Source: Owenia fusiformis
Lineage: Eukaryota > Annelida > Polychaeta > Sabellida > Oweniidae
Direction: 5' to 3'
DNA: 64,000 bases
NCBI GenBank assembly: GCA_903813345.2
Contig: CAIIXF020000010.1
Location: 9,478,349-9,542,348, forward strand
Part shown: positions 48,929 to 60,600 of the stretch, piece by piece
How the letters are laid out: each line of letters opens with the position of its first letter
Position numbering within the stretch: position 1 is the stretch's first letter
Made by a program: the position numbers and the translations under genes
Notes under the pieces: generated by a model
Told to the model about the DNA's origin: nothing
Seen by the model: only the letters and a program-made list of their open reading frames with translations
Databases searched by the model: none

Positions 48929-51900
48929 TCAAAAGTCACACCCAAGACAAAAAGGAGTCAGTTGATTTCTCTCCGACACAGTGAGCAACTGTTCTTGCAC
49001 GTCACCAGTCAGCTCCCAACAGAGTGTATGTGCTCTAAATGTTTGCTTCACGGCTATTCGTCGTCCATCTCTCACGGTGAGATCTCCACTCGTGGTGCCA
49101 GTTATTGGGTCACGTGACACATTGATGACACCAGTTATCTCTCTGTTGACAATACCTACAACATTGGAAATATTTACGAAATAAGTATAAACGTTAAAGT
49201 ACTTTGATCAATTGGCGAATACATTATGTAAAGAGAGAAACAGATCTTGTGAGCTTAACAGAATTTTTAAAAAAATTCTATAATAATGATTACTATTTTA
49301 TATTTATTTGGAATAATTTAACATTTTCCCCCATTTTTGCACGTGGAATCCTTCAATAACATCACCAATATCGCGAATCTGTATTTCAAAACCACAAATT
49401 GAAGATGTTGGACGTTTTATTCTTTCTGAACTCCCCACTAGGCATAAGTGTAGCTAGTCGACATGTTTTTGATAGTTTGATGTTTCAAATGGTGCTGGTT
49501 CTAAATTTAATGAAATCATTTTCCTACTATAACTTTATATTGCTTTTTCTCTTACTTAGAAATCCAGCGGGGTTTGATCCTGTTTGCACTCTGTTAATGA
49601 TTCCTAAGTTAAGGCCTCTGTCACGTGTACTGTTGTAGCGAACCTTAATGATGAAGTCTCCTGTCTTAACCTCCATATGTGTTGGGTAGATCTACAATTA
49701 AAACAAGGATGTGCAATGTATGTTAAATCAAAGAAATGTATGATGGTTTGTTGTATTGTTATTTAATAAAGTTTATGGTTCGTCATGTTGTCATTTTCAA
49801 ATGACGTTGTCTTTTTTCGCATCTTATAAATAAAGTTAATTACGTTCACGTTCCATTCTCCATATTTCTCACGGATACCAGCTTCATTAGTAGGCCACGC
49901 AAAGTTGCCCCTTCTCCTACCATTCACTTTGACAAGAATGGAGGATGTTGTCACACGAACACTGTCATTGTCAGTATTCTTTACCAATACACTACCGACC
50001 CATATCCCTTGTCCCCTACGTCCAAGAGTATCGTATTCAACACGTAGATCCAATCTATTTACACTGTCAACCAGTAGGATCTGAGACACCTTTTCCTTTG
50101 TGATTAAGTTGTAGCAAAGAGGAATATCAAGATCCGAGTCAGGTTGAAGGAAGTGGGGATCGCGTATAATTTCGGTCTCTATAACATCAATGAAGAACTT
50201 ATAAATAGTACTGGTATGCAGTGAATTTGTCAGTCATTATTATTATTCATTTATTAACCTGTATTTAAACAGAGTAGTACAAAACATATAATATACAGTT
50301 ATGGTGGATCGAAACATATTTACAGTTTAGTGACACCTTGTTAATTACAAGAGATCAGATGCATCTATAGTGTGTTTCACTAGTATGTTAATTGCCAGCA
50401 TATTGGCTGGTGAGCTTTGCTCTTTTGATATACATTACATGGATGATGTTCGAAATACCAGCCATGTCTGAATAAGTGACGTTGCCATTAAAATTAAATA
50501 TGATATTCTTATTGTCCGTCAAGCCATTGCCACTGTACTTGTCAAATATTTTTGCTAATTTGATGCGTTCATCAGAAAAATTCGTACACGAAAATAAAAA
50601 AATGATCCAGAGTTTCAATCTCAAACATGTCACAAAGGAAGCAGGTGCTATTAATACCATCATTTTTTACTCTGAAATCGTGACTGTCCGTCGCTAGGCG
50701 CATCATGGTTTTGCATTGAGCAAGTAATTCCGGCTTCATCTTCGCCAAGGTCCACCAGACACACGGTCTCAAGGGCCCTGTTGCCCCATCCTTTACGTCA
50801 CATATGTTAAGGCAGACGTCATGACGCCTATACGTGTTACATGTAGTCCTGTATATGGCTCTTTGTTTATCATTTACTTCAAGTTTAATGAATCTTTTCC
50901 ATGATCCTTTAGTTAAGTAGATGCCATTAACAATCATGTTAGTTAGCAGTTCTGTCAGGTTATATTTTCTAACTCGATCCCACATTTGTCGTATTGGGGA
51001 ATCCCAAGTGGTCTCTTTAAAGAAGATGATCGGTATTAATCTGGTTATAGTAAATTGTTTGTATATATTCGAAATTGGAAGAGTAAGTAGTCCAAACAAC
51101 ATCAGTAACATATCGTAATCAATTCTAAGTGACATGGAGTTCATTCCTAATGGCATAGTTGCGGATGGATTGCTACTGTGAACTGGGAGAGATTGCAATC
51201 TTCTTCCTATCTGCCTCTGTGCTACTTCTAGCATTTCTACGTCACTTGGCTTGTAGTTTATCAATTGGTCTCCATACAACATCGTGGGAATACTATAACT
51301 GTTGTACAGCTTTGTTGCTACTAGCGGTGACAGTCCACCTGTCTTGTGCCCAAGACCAAAGAGTGAGAATAGTTTCCTCTTTCCATTAACGATGGCCTCT
51401 TTAACGTGTCCTGAATAATTGTTCATTGTGGAAAGGGGGATTCCCACATGTTTAGCTTTCGTAACGTTGGATAAAGTTTTTGTGCCTAACTTGTATGCTT
51501 TTGTGTAGTTTTTCATCGACATAATTATATCGTCCGTCAATGCATGTTGGAAATAGTGCATTTTTGTTAATAAGTCTATTCACAGTGAGATGACTCTACC
51601 TATTGCCCTTGATTCCTTTACGAATGATCTTTCACCAAATCCGTTCACATCGAAACAGTTATCAATAATATAGCCTTTCGCTTTAAACTTAAAGGCATTG
51701 TTTATTGTTCCAAACAGAAATTTTGGACAGAATGGATTTTCAATACAGAGAACAATGAAACAAATCTAAAGACCTACTTTGAGGCTAAAACTGATTGACA
51801 GATGCTATCACCTGATAGCAGGCACAAACGCCATGAAGGTCTCATTGCGCAACCCTGATACTGGATTTTTGACATACATTTTTGAAATAGTCAGTTCTCA

Positions 51901-54219
51901 CATAATAGGAAATTTAAGCTTACAATGTTTTTCACAACCTAAACGCGAACGGAAAATATTTAATCGTGCATTTGTATAGGCAATTGGTCTTACGTATAGG
52001 TTGGCGATTTTACATGCAGGCTTAAACTCCCCAATATGTATCGACCGATTTCGTGTATATTTGTACAACTGGCCAATGCTGTCCTTAGGCTAAATTTTCA
52101 ACAAGTTTCTTGTCAAAAAGTGAACTTATTTTGGGACTCAAGATACATAGTTTCACGTGTCAGTATTTATCTTGTTTTTTAAAAACGCGATCAGCTTACC
52201 ACAGCAAGTGCTTTCACTGCAACATTTTGGAAGGCATGACGTAAAGTCCGTCCAAGAACATTGTATCGGATTTTTTACTGAACAGCAATCTAGTGGACAG
52301 GAATCGAATGTTTCAAGTCCGTTGCATGTTGCATCACCGCAAAACGAGGGAGGGATTAGGAGATCATTATCCAGAATTGCCCTAAAAATTATATGAAACA
52401 ATTAGTATGATAGAAGGAGTGACGTCTGGACGTATTTTGAATGATCACGATTTATCCCAGAATGGGCTCGATCTCTGCTTACAAGCATCTTATCAAAGTA
52501 ATATTACCAGTGTTTGCATATGACGTTTGAACGTTTTGTCATGTCTTTCGTGAATTCCGATTACTTAGTAACGGTATTTCTGATTACTTAGTTACGGTAT
52601 TTGATCATGCCCTCTGATGTCATGCTATAACTCATACGACTGGTAAATGCGACACCTATCTATTAGTCCAATCCACTTCCAGCATCTTGATTAACACAGG
52701 CAAATTAACAATTCAAATCTAACTCAAACCAATTCGAATATTCTTTTCATGATATGCATAATCTGACAATGATATCTACAAAATCAACTTTTCCTACCTT
52801 TGTGACATCAACTTTCCTTCATCAATAGAACGCTTCCCCGTTCCACTGTTGAAGGCTGGATTGCGAGGTGCCTGTTTACACAGCAATGTGAAACATTGCT
52901 GCCAAGCCCAACAATTATCTGGTGTATTCAACCAGACACTGTCACACCTGTGAACGTAAAATATATATAAATGTATAAGCGCATGTGCTAGATGGAACAA
53001 AACAAAACATATTTTAAACAATAAGAAATTAAACTATCATTCTGACATTTAAGACTAGTACTACTGATCTAAGAAAAAATCACAACTTAGTTTTAATGGA
53101 TCATTTTTAATTCAATGACGATTTGTATTGTACATGGCTCAATTACTTCAATTGCGTCAGCTTAAGTGTATCGTATATACTATAGTTAATTAAAAGGTCT
53201 ACATTATCATTTATGAAAGGTATTGAATTGCACTTAAATGGTATTTTGAAATACCAAAAATGGCATGCGCAAATCAAAAAAGATATGTGATATTAGGAAG
53301 TACATATTTTGCGTGACCAGACGTCACGTTCTGCAAGTTTTAATTTGAATCTTGTAAATGTTATAATAATTCTTGCACGTTTGTGGAGTTCACTACAATA
53401 ATGTTATAACAATAATGTTGAGGTTAAGTCACACTTTTCAAGAGAACCTGTACGCGTGTAATGTTTCTATCCCCGGGGATTTCCCGCTCTCACACATAAT
53501 TCTTCACGGCCACGTACAAGTTTTTAAAAACGTATATCCAAGTCTCGCTAATGTTTTAAAACTTACGCCGATCTCACTTCAGTTTGTCCATTACACCCAG
53601 CACAATCGTATGTGCTAACAGTGTCACAAATCAAAGCATCTCCGCGAGAACCGTCTGTTCCACATACATCGCAAAAATCTCTATTTATATTGGCGATTTT
53701 AACACTGCTATACTCTATCTAAAGTTTTAAAGAATGTTAATGAAACATTTATTTGCAATATGGTAAGACCAGAATGTTAATGTGGGTATTTTCATTCTCA
53801 GCAAGAAAACTCTTTCCTTTAGGAAACGTAATACTAGAATTGGAGAAACTTCTCTTTGGACAGATCATATTTGAAATCCCAAATGACAATTGAAATCAAT
53901 CGTTTTTTAATGATTATCAAAATTTAGAAAATTGTTTTACCTACTTTACATATATGTGATTTCTAGTTAGAAATGAGACGACTGTATTTTCACTTACTCC
54001 TTGGCATGTATCGTCGAGTCCATCACAATTGTTGCAGCAAGTGTAATAGCGGTCATTACTGCGCCCCCCTCCTTGACAGTTCATGCATTGCCCGAGGCTT
54101 GCTTGTTGTCCAACCGCTCGTTTGATTAACGGATGGATTGAACGGGAAATTTTAGCCTCTGTTTCTTGTGTTCCAAGACACAAAATTGACCATATGAGAA
54201 GTCTATGCCAAATGGTCAT
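48929..54219 (-). CDS. Secreted Cys-rich protein with ITIH C-terminal-like domain (ITIH-like 2), 7 exons, 467 aa
   Basis: Exons, 5' to 3': 54219-53998, 53718-53567, 52947-52798, 52381-52200, 50178-49844, 49691-49556, 49155-48929; 1404 nt, closed by TGA. Signal peptide about 1-22 (MTIWHRLLIWSILCLGTQ), then LIKRA as in the paralogue. The Cys-rich part has CMNC, TCCNNC and CGDATCNGLETFDSCPLDCC. The C-terminal half has RDPHFLQP, IPLCYNL and REITGVINVSRDP. It ends with LTVRDGRRIAVKQ and LCWEL, which align by eye with the end of ITIH heavy chains. Exon number and every phase equal ITIH-like 1; exons 2 and 6 are also the same length. Exon 3 is longer (150 against 99 bp). Intron 4 carries a LINE fragment. 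Possible polyA signal (TTTATT on +) at 48597-48602, only 63 bp from the next gene's start codon. Confidence 0.8.
50232..51570 (-). mobile_element. 5'-truncated LINE with reverse transcriptase C-terminal fragment
   Basis: An uninterrupted 329-codon minus-strand frame (51561-50572) resembles the region after the RT catalytic core in non-LTR retrotransposons. It has the pattern GIPLSTMNNYSGHVKEAI, KLFSLFGLGH, KLYNSYSIPTMLYG and a Cys-rich end (CFLCDMFEIETLDH). A non-coding 3' part continues to an AT-rich tail (AATAATAATAATGA on the minus strand) near 50232-50255. The catalytic YADD region is missing, so it is truncated. The intact frame suggests a fairly recent insertion. It lies in intron 4 of ITIH-like 2, in the same direction as the gene. 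Confidence 0.75.
51905..52034. mobile_element. GAGTTTAAGCTTGCAA element, copy 2
   Basis: TAGGAAATTTAAGCTTAC at the left, CAGGCTTAAACTCCCCA at the right. The block CACAACCTAAACGCGAACGG and TACGTATAGGTTGGCG are shared with the copy at 34946-35080. It lies in intron 4 of ITIH-like 2. Confidence 0.65.
53428..53540. repeat. Dispersed repeat, copy 2 (see 32451-32657)
   Basis: Contains AGAGAACCTGTACGCG, CCCCGGGGATT, CCCGCTCTCA and TTTAAAAACGTATATC in the same order as 32451-32657, but shorter by an internal deletion. It lies in intron 2 of ITIH-like 2, ending just before exon 2. Confidence 0.6.
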
Positions 54220-54418
54220 GGCTAGTCTAAAACTGAAAGTTAAATATGTGAACTTGTTAGAAGTTGTTAATCAATGGATTTAATATCAGTTAAAATGGCT
54301 AAGTTGTAATTAGCTATGTATTGTTCTCTAACATTACCAAGATCAAAAGATAAAAAACAAGTTAAAATGACGATAGCTCCTGTTTACAGTGGCATTAAAT
54401 CGATTCGTTATATTCCAG

Positions 54419-55365
54419 GAACATGTCCAAGGGGATGGCGGGAACGCAACGCAATGTGCTATGGAATCTTTAGTCAAAGGAAGGACCAAAAAACGTGGAC
54501 AGACGCTGATAAATATTGTACACAGATCGGTGGGCAGTTGCTGAAAATCACATCGTATGTAAACTTTTTTGACTTATTTGGGACACAATCAAATTTCTTA
54601 ATAAACTTATAGTTTAATAAATCTTATATGATTTATTTATTTACCATCGCATGGGGTTGGCCTATAGGCGGCCATACCATTCTGTATCAAGGTTTAGATT
54701 AGCCATTGTGTTTTTATAGGTTGTCGGAACACTTCTATATCCGAACACTAACATACAGCATCAGAACGCAGGGTCAGCGTGCCTGGATCGGAATTTCAGG
54801 TGAGCCTAATAAGATAGCACTACCATCATGATAAACCATGACATCTCATTTCTTCTCATCCCTGAGAACGTGAAACAGAAAGATGCTATGGGTATATCAG
54901 AATGTAGCACTACTTATAACATGCATAAAACTAACGGTATTCTGCTCCATTCTATATTATAAATCGTATCGTCCAATGCCATTACCAACATTGCAAATTT
55001 AATGCAGAACGTCAAATATGATTGAATATAATCTTTTCTAATTTTTAGATAAACTTAATGATGGCAAGTTCACATGGGCCGATGGTACAGATATCAAGTT
55101 CAAATATTACGACACCAGACAGCCTGTATCAAGAAGGGGCAAACTTGATTGTGGATATATGATAACTAGTAAATACTTTACTTATGTAACCATTACAAAA
55201 CATAAAACTGAAATTAAGTGTAATTATATGCACAAGTGTCAAAGAGACAGGACCAAAATTGTTACAGAATATAACAAAAGAACATTTAAGAGTATACCAG
55301 TTATAAGGAAAACAAATAGTCCATGGTATGAAATCTCTAGGACGTCTAAGCAATATTTGACCTAA
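54419..55365 (+). CDS. CTLD with a basic, Cys-containing tail; 3' part of a lectin gene
   Basis: Exons 54419-54554, 54720-54799 and 55049-55365, with phases 1, 2, 1 and a TAA stop. The CTLD begins GTCPRGWRERNAMCYGIF, has the WIGI core and FTWADGTD. The second half has no EPN/QPD or WND. The last Cys pair appears as CNYMHKC, and about 50 mostly basic, polar residues follow. It has no signal peptide of its own. The frame extends upstream to an ATG at 54316 without one, so 54418 is better read as an acceptor (TATTCCAG). Spliced to the open phase 1 end at 44692 it gives a 465-aa protein with three CTLDs that closes exactly in frame. It could instead have an unseen first exon. Confidence 0.75.
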
Positions 55366-56952
55366 TAATTGTTATTATAACCGTTTAATATACTTCCAGC
55401 TTTTAAGCTGAATTATGCCTTTCATTAGAAGAGGTCAAAAAAATAGCAACAACTAAAATCCCATTTGTCACAATTTGGAGTACATAATGCGACAAAGAAT
55501 AATACAAATGATTTTAAATATAAGCTTTAGGTTTCTTAGAGCTATAAGTTTGACGTTATTTTTCTCATCAATACCAAAAAATTATGTAATCAGTGCATCA
55601 ACGTTTTGTATTGTTTCTCAGCTATTTATGAGATAAACAGTACAAATGAATCACTTTTATATTAGAATGACAAATGCTTAAATTATGCTAGTTCTTCACA
55701 AAATGGGTCTCAATATGTTTTGAATTATGGACTTTTATTCCGCGGTGAAGATTATCAATAATGAGGGCCTATTGCTCTTTACCCTTTGCATTCGTTTGAC
55801 TTCACTTCTTAAAAGAGAGCTTCTTCTTCAGCAGTAGTAGTAGTTTAACTAGACTCTGCACGCAGGATTTATCCCAGATGCGAGTAGAAATAATCTTGAT
55901 TTACGTCATTAAAAATTCACAATTCAGTCAAACTGATGTCATATTTGGAATCTACATGTAAAATTACATTTAGAAATGTGGTTTTGAAAAGAGTTTATCA
56001 ACTTTGAAAATTTAATTTTCTTTGAAAATGCGACTTCTAGGTCGGGGAGATTCCCCATAGAGCCCATGTTGTTAAACCACAAAAAGTGAAATATCTTTTC
56101 TTGTGTTGGGCAGATAATATTTTCTTTTACTGGACATATTTCAATTTGTATAACTATCAGATACATAAAGGTAATATGAAAAGTGAACCATTAAAACTCA
56201 TGCATATTCAAGTTTAAGGGAATTTTGTAATACCCTGCCATGTTAATTCCCCCGAATCAGCCACCTGGTGGCGAAACTGGTAACTACCTACTCGCATCTG
56301 AGTAATATTATATTTCTTGTAGTTAGATATTGCACTGTTGCTAATAAAACAACCATCAATACTTGGTGGAATTCATGAATCAGTGAGAAAAATCGTTATC
56401 ATTATCTTGTGATGATTGCAGTAAGGTCATAGAACAAACAACCATAACAAAATTTGATGATAGCCAGCAGTAACGTCGAGGAATAATTGTAAAGCGTTCC
56501 ATTGCATATGACTCAAATAGATTAATAGACATGCCCTTGGAATATATGAACATTCCAATACCTCTGTAACATTTAACCAGATATAAATCTTACCTATTTG
56601 TTATTGTATTCTGTTTTATAAAACACTGACAATAATTTGTTGTTCGACCCCTTGAGATAAAATGGATGAATTCTGGTAAAAACTGTTTTAAATGGTAAGA
56701 AAACTAATATGTTCGGAATCATAAATTACCTAAATATTCCACTCGATTTTGTTGAATCTGCTTGGCTTGTATTTGAAAAATCAAACAAAATCTGACAAGC
56801 ACACTTATGTATTTATACTAATTAAACACCGACATTTACCGTAAAATTATAGTAAATTTTACATTATGATAATCTATTTTTGTACATATGTATGTGTCTT
56901 ATAAAATGTATAAAAGTTCGTATCAAAATATTTACGTTTTTGACCCCTTGTG
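55366..56952. other. Intergenic or intronic, no gene seen
   Basis: Apart from the transposon at 55875-56304 there is no supportable exon. I looked here for a phase 1 signal-peptide exon for the lectin that follows and did not find a convincing one. Confidence 0.5.
55875..56304 (-). mobile_element. About 430-bp element with CAGATGCGAGTAG ends, copy 2
   Basis: Inverted relative to the copy at 38852-39278, with ends CAGATGCGAGTAG and CTACTCGCATCTG. The two copies bracket the whole lectin/ITIH-like block in opposite orientation. Confidence 0.75.
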
Positions 56953-57381
56953 ATGAGCGACATATTTCGACCCGAAAGCTGGAAGTTTTTTCAGCAAATG
57001 GTATTTAAAAAAATCAAGTCATATGCAGTATGCACCTCCTTAAATATTGCTTCAAATGTTGCTGCGCTATATTGTGCCACGGATCCTACGGAAGTCATAC
57101 CATGGACTAAAACCCCAACTATGCCAAACTATGATCTAAGGTAATAAGAATCGCCGCAACACCAAGATACATTGCATTCATACTTAAGTCATAACACCTG
57201 CATTATTTCACTATAATGTGTTAAAACAACAATATTGCATGAATACATGCTGATTGAAAAATATTTATAATTACAGCAACAAGGACCCCAAAATGGAGGA
57301 CAGCATATTGCTATCAGATCAACCCCTTTATGTGCAAGATGCCGATCACCAGCAAATTGATGTCGATCCCCCCTCCCCCAA
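56953..57381 (+). CDS. Two candidate exons, weakly BED-finger-like; uncertain
   Basis: An ATG at 56953 opens a frame to a donor at 57140 (CTAAG|GTAATA, phase 2). The exon at 57277-57381 continues it in frame and ends in phase 2. The first part (ESWKFFQQMVFKKI, YAVC, SNVAALY) faintly resembles a BED zinc finger of hAT transposases or ZBED proteins, but the second Cys and the His ligands are not where expected. The second exon encodes an acidic segment (KMEDSILLSDQPL). Neither phase joins the lectin exon at 57672. It could be a transposase relic, part of another gene, or chance. Confidence 0.25.
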
Positions 57382-57671
57382 GTACGTTTCTAGCAAATTA
57401 TCTTCATCGCTAATTTCTACATATGGACACTGATCATAAGAAGCATTGCATGAAACCATGGGCTCTATCATGGGTGGTAGAGCCCATGATGAAACTAAAG
57501 AAATCCTTAAACTCTGGCATTGGCGTATTTGACACTTTTCCATAATGTTCATTATAAAATCACTTCTGACACGAGAGCGGACCACTGGGCGGGTTTTCAA
57601 ATACTTGGTCTGTATAATCTGAAAGAGATAAATAGATTTGGTAGGAGTAATGAAAAAATGCTACTTTGCAG

Positions 57672-60600
57672 CTCAATACAAATGTCCAACTGGTTGGAGA
57701 TTGTTCCAACAGTCATGTTTCTGGTTCAGTCGAGACAGGGCAACGTTTGCAAGTGCCAAGAGCAAGTGTATTGCTGCAGGAGGATGGCTTGCCAATTTGT
57801 ACAACAGCGAGGAACAGTCCTTCATCAGTGGTATGTTTCAAATAGTTTATATCTCAAAAACTCGTATGAGGTTATATAAAAGTTATTAGATGCTATATGT
57901 AATTTATGCACATCATTGACTATCTATCGATAAATTTATTTAAAATCGTATTTAAAAGGAAAGATTTCGTTCCAATAGACTATACCCAAATATATATCGC
58001 ATGGTAATGACTTATATATAGATATCAATACCATGTGCCCGCCATAATTCTGGGGAAGAAACCAAACTTTTAGACCGTAGTTTAAGTGTAAGTTTACAAT
58101 AAAATAAGAACAGTGTGAAACACAAAATTGCTCAAGAACGCAAATTTAATTGTCCTGAAATTATATTTAGGTAATATAAATGCTAACAGTTGGATTGGAC
58201 TCGAAAGGAAAACTGGAACCAAATTTACATGGGTCAAGGGAACCTCAAACGTATGTATATATTTCCTCCAAATCAAATAATTTATTTTTGTTTTTATTTA
58301 TACAGTAATAAGCTACTCTGTTTTGCTTTACAAAACAATTTTTCTATATTATCACGTGATCCTTGAAATTCTCGGTTGAATCTCGTCATATATTATTTTG
58401 AAATCGAGGCTTGAGGACTTTTCAACAAGTCTTTTTCTTAGGATGTTTTGACCTTTCAACCTTGCATCCGTCAAGTACAAATTAATACCATCTGAAACAT
58501 ACTAGTATGTATTTGAATTTGGCTACCAACTGGTATGCTAAGGTTTCCAAAACTACAACTCAGTGTGTATATGTATGTATGTATATGTATGTATGTATAT
58601 GTATGTATGTATATGTTACTAAACACTTGAAGATGAACAATGTTTTTAGATTCCAGACTTTCTAAGATTAGCCATAAAAATAAATTTCTAATTTGATATT
58701 TGGACATATAATGAAATGAAAATTAATTTTAATCAGTTTCAACTTTCTATCTTCCGATTGTCAACTAAATGTCATAATTCTGATTTCACATTTTGACAGC
58801 TTGAAAGAGGAAGTATCCGAATCATCTATTTATACTAATATATGCACAATTCACAACGATATGTCTATGTAAATCTTCTTCAGTTTACAAACTTTTGGAC
58901 TAACTACCCAAACACAATATCGACTTCGAGATGTACATTGGCTGTTAACAGTATATTCAAAGCCTATTGGATCAACACAAGATGTACATTATCATACAAC
59001 TACATATGCAGAAAAGATGCTGGTAGGTCAAGACGAAAACCACAAATAGTTTATTTTCAGATTGGAACTTTACCGAGAGGATGCTTGCAGGTAGTCAGTG
59101 AATCATTTTCGAATGATTGATCAAGCATTTGATTATTCCATTATTTATGTATACGCTGATTTCATATCATTACAGTTCACGAACTGGGGTAATGGACACC
59201 CAGTAAAAGGCATAAATTGTGTATCTGCTGATAATGTCGTGGACAAAGCAGTTTGGAGAACACCAACTCAGCCGAAAAATGCGTGCAATAACAAACGCAA
59301 TTATATATGTCGACAAGATGGCAGTACGTATTTGCCCAATCGCACGAGCACATTTCACAGCGGTCAAATCACTATTTTCTCTACACATAATTGTTTTATT
59401 TATCCTTATGGACCAACAACCCAGATACTATCAAACCCAGATACTATCGGATGTTCAAGGCCACCTGATTCGGCCTACCTATAGATGCACATTTGCATAC
59501 TATACAGACATCGGAAAGCACGCCGGTAGTTAAAGATGAACACCAGAGAGTTCAATTTTAGATGCAGACTTCACAGAGAATGCTTGCAGTTATGCAATAA
59601 ATGCTTTCCAGATAACTGATCAAGCGTTTGGCCATACAATTATTCATATGTAGATAATTTTATGTCATTACAGTTCACGAACTGGGGTAATGGACATCCC
59701 AAAAAAGGAATAAATTGTGTCTCTGTTATTAACACTGTAAACAAAGCCGTTTGGAGAACTCCGACAAATCCCAAAAACGCATGCAATAACAAAAGAAATT
59801 ATATATGTCGACAAGATGGCAGTACGTATTAACCAACAAGCACTGTCACATCTTGTAAAACACACAATGCTTCCGTTCACACTCGTTTTGGTCAACTTCT
59901 CTGTGTATAGATGCATATATACACATGTGCATGCTTTGCTTCACAAACCGACACACATATTACTTGCGTAGTTAGTTTGTACTAAAAAATGACGACACGT
60001 CTATGTCTCCCTATACGCATGTTTCGAATCACTTGCGTGCACCAATGCAATTAAAATAACTGAACTGAACTTATATCATAAATTTTGCAGAGGAAGTACA
60101 GAGAGGTGGTCACGTATGATCACTGCTGGTTATTTTTTATGTCGCCAGCACTTGTCTGTTACACTGTCTGTGTACGTTTGCTTTTCATGTATAGTACATT
60201 AATGCATATTATGTTGTGTTGTTTTGCACATTCTTTGGTACTCTTAATATCTCACACAATAGTGCTATCTACATATCTATTTACTTCTAAAATACGATTA
60301 ATATGACAACATTAAATGTATGATTAACTGGAACAAGTCACGTCAGCCTGCTGATCATCTCGTATATTATTTTAGAGAGTTTAAATGGGACTAGTACATG
60401 CAATAATTCACATGACACTGGTCCACATCAGAATGACACGAGTTTAAGTTAGTATCATCCAAAATGATACTCAAAATTCGTTTGATATCGATTCACCTAA
60501 GATTTCAGCTAAATCAAGTGACATTTTGATTCCAAATATTTCGATTGTAAAATTATGAAGTTTCGATTGTAACAGATAGAAAAAATACTTAAACAAAAAT

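Noticed and set aside
54316-54418. ATG at 54316 as the start of the 54419 CTLD protein
   Set aside because: It would give a lysine-rich, non-secreted start on an extracellular domain. A good acceptor sits at 54418, exactly at the usual CTLD boundary.
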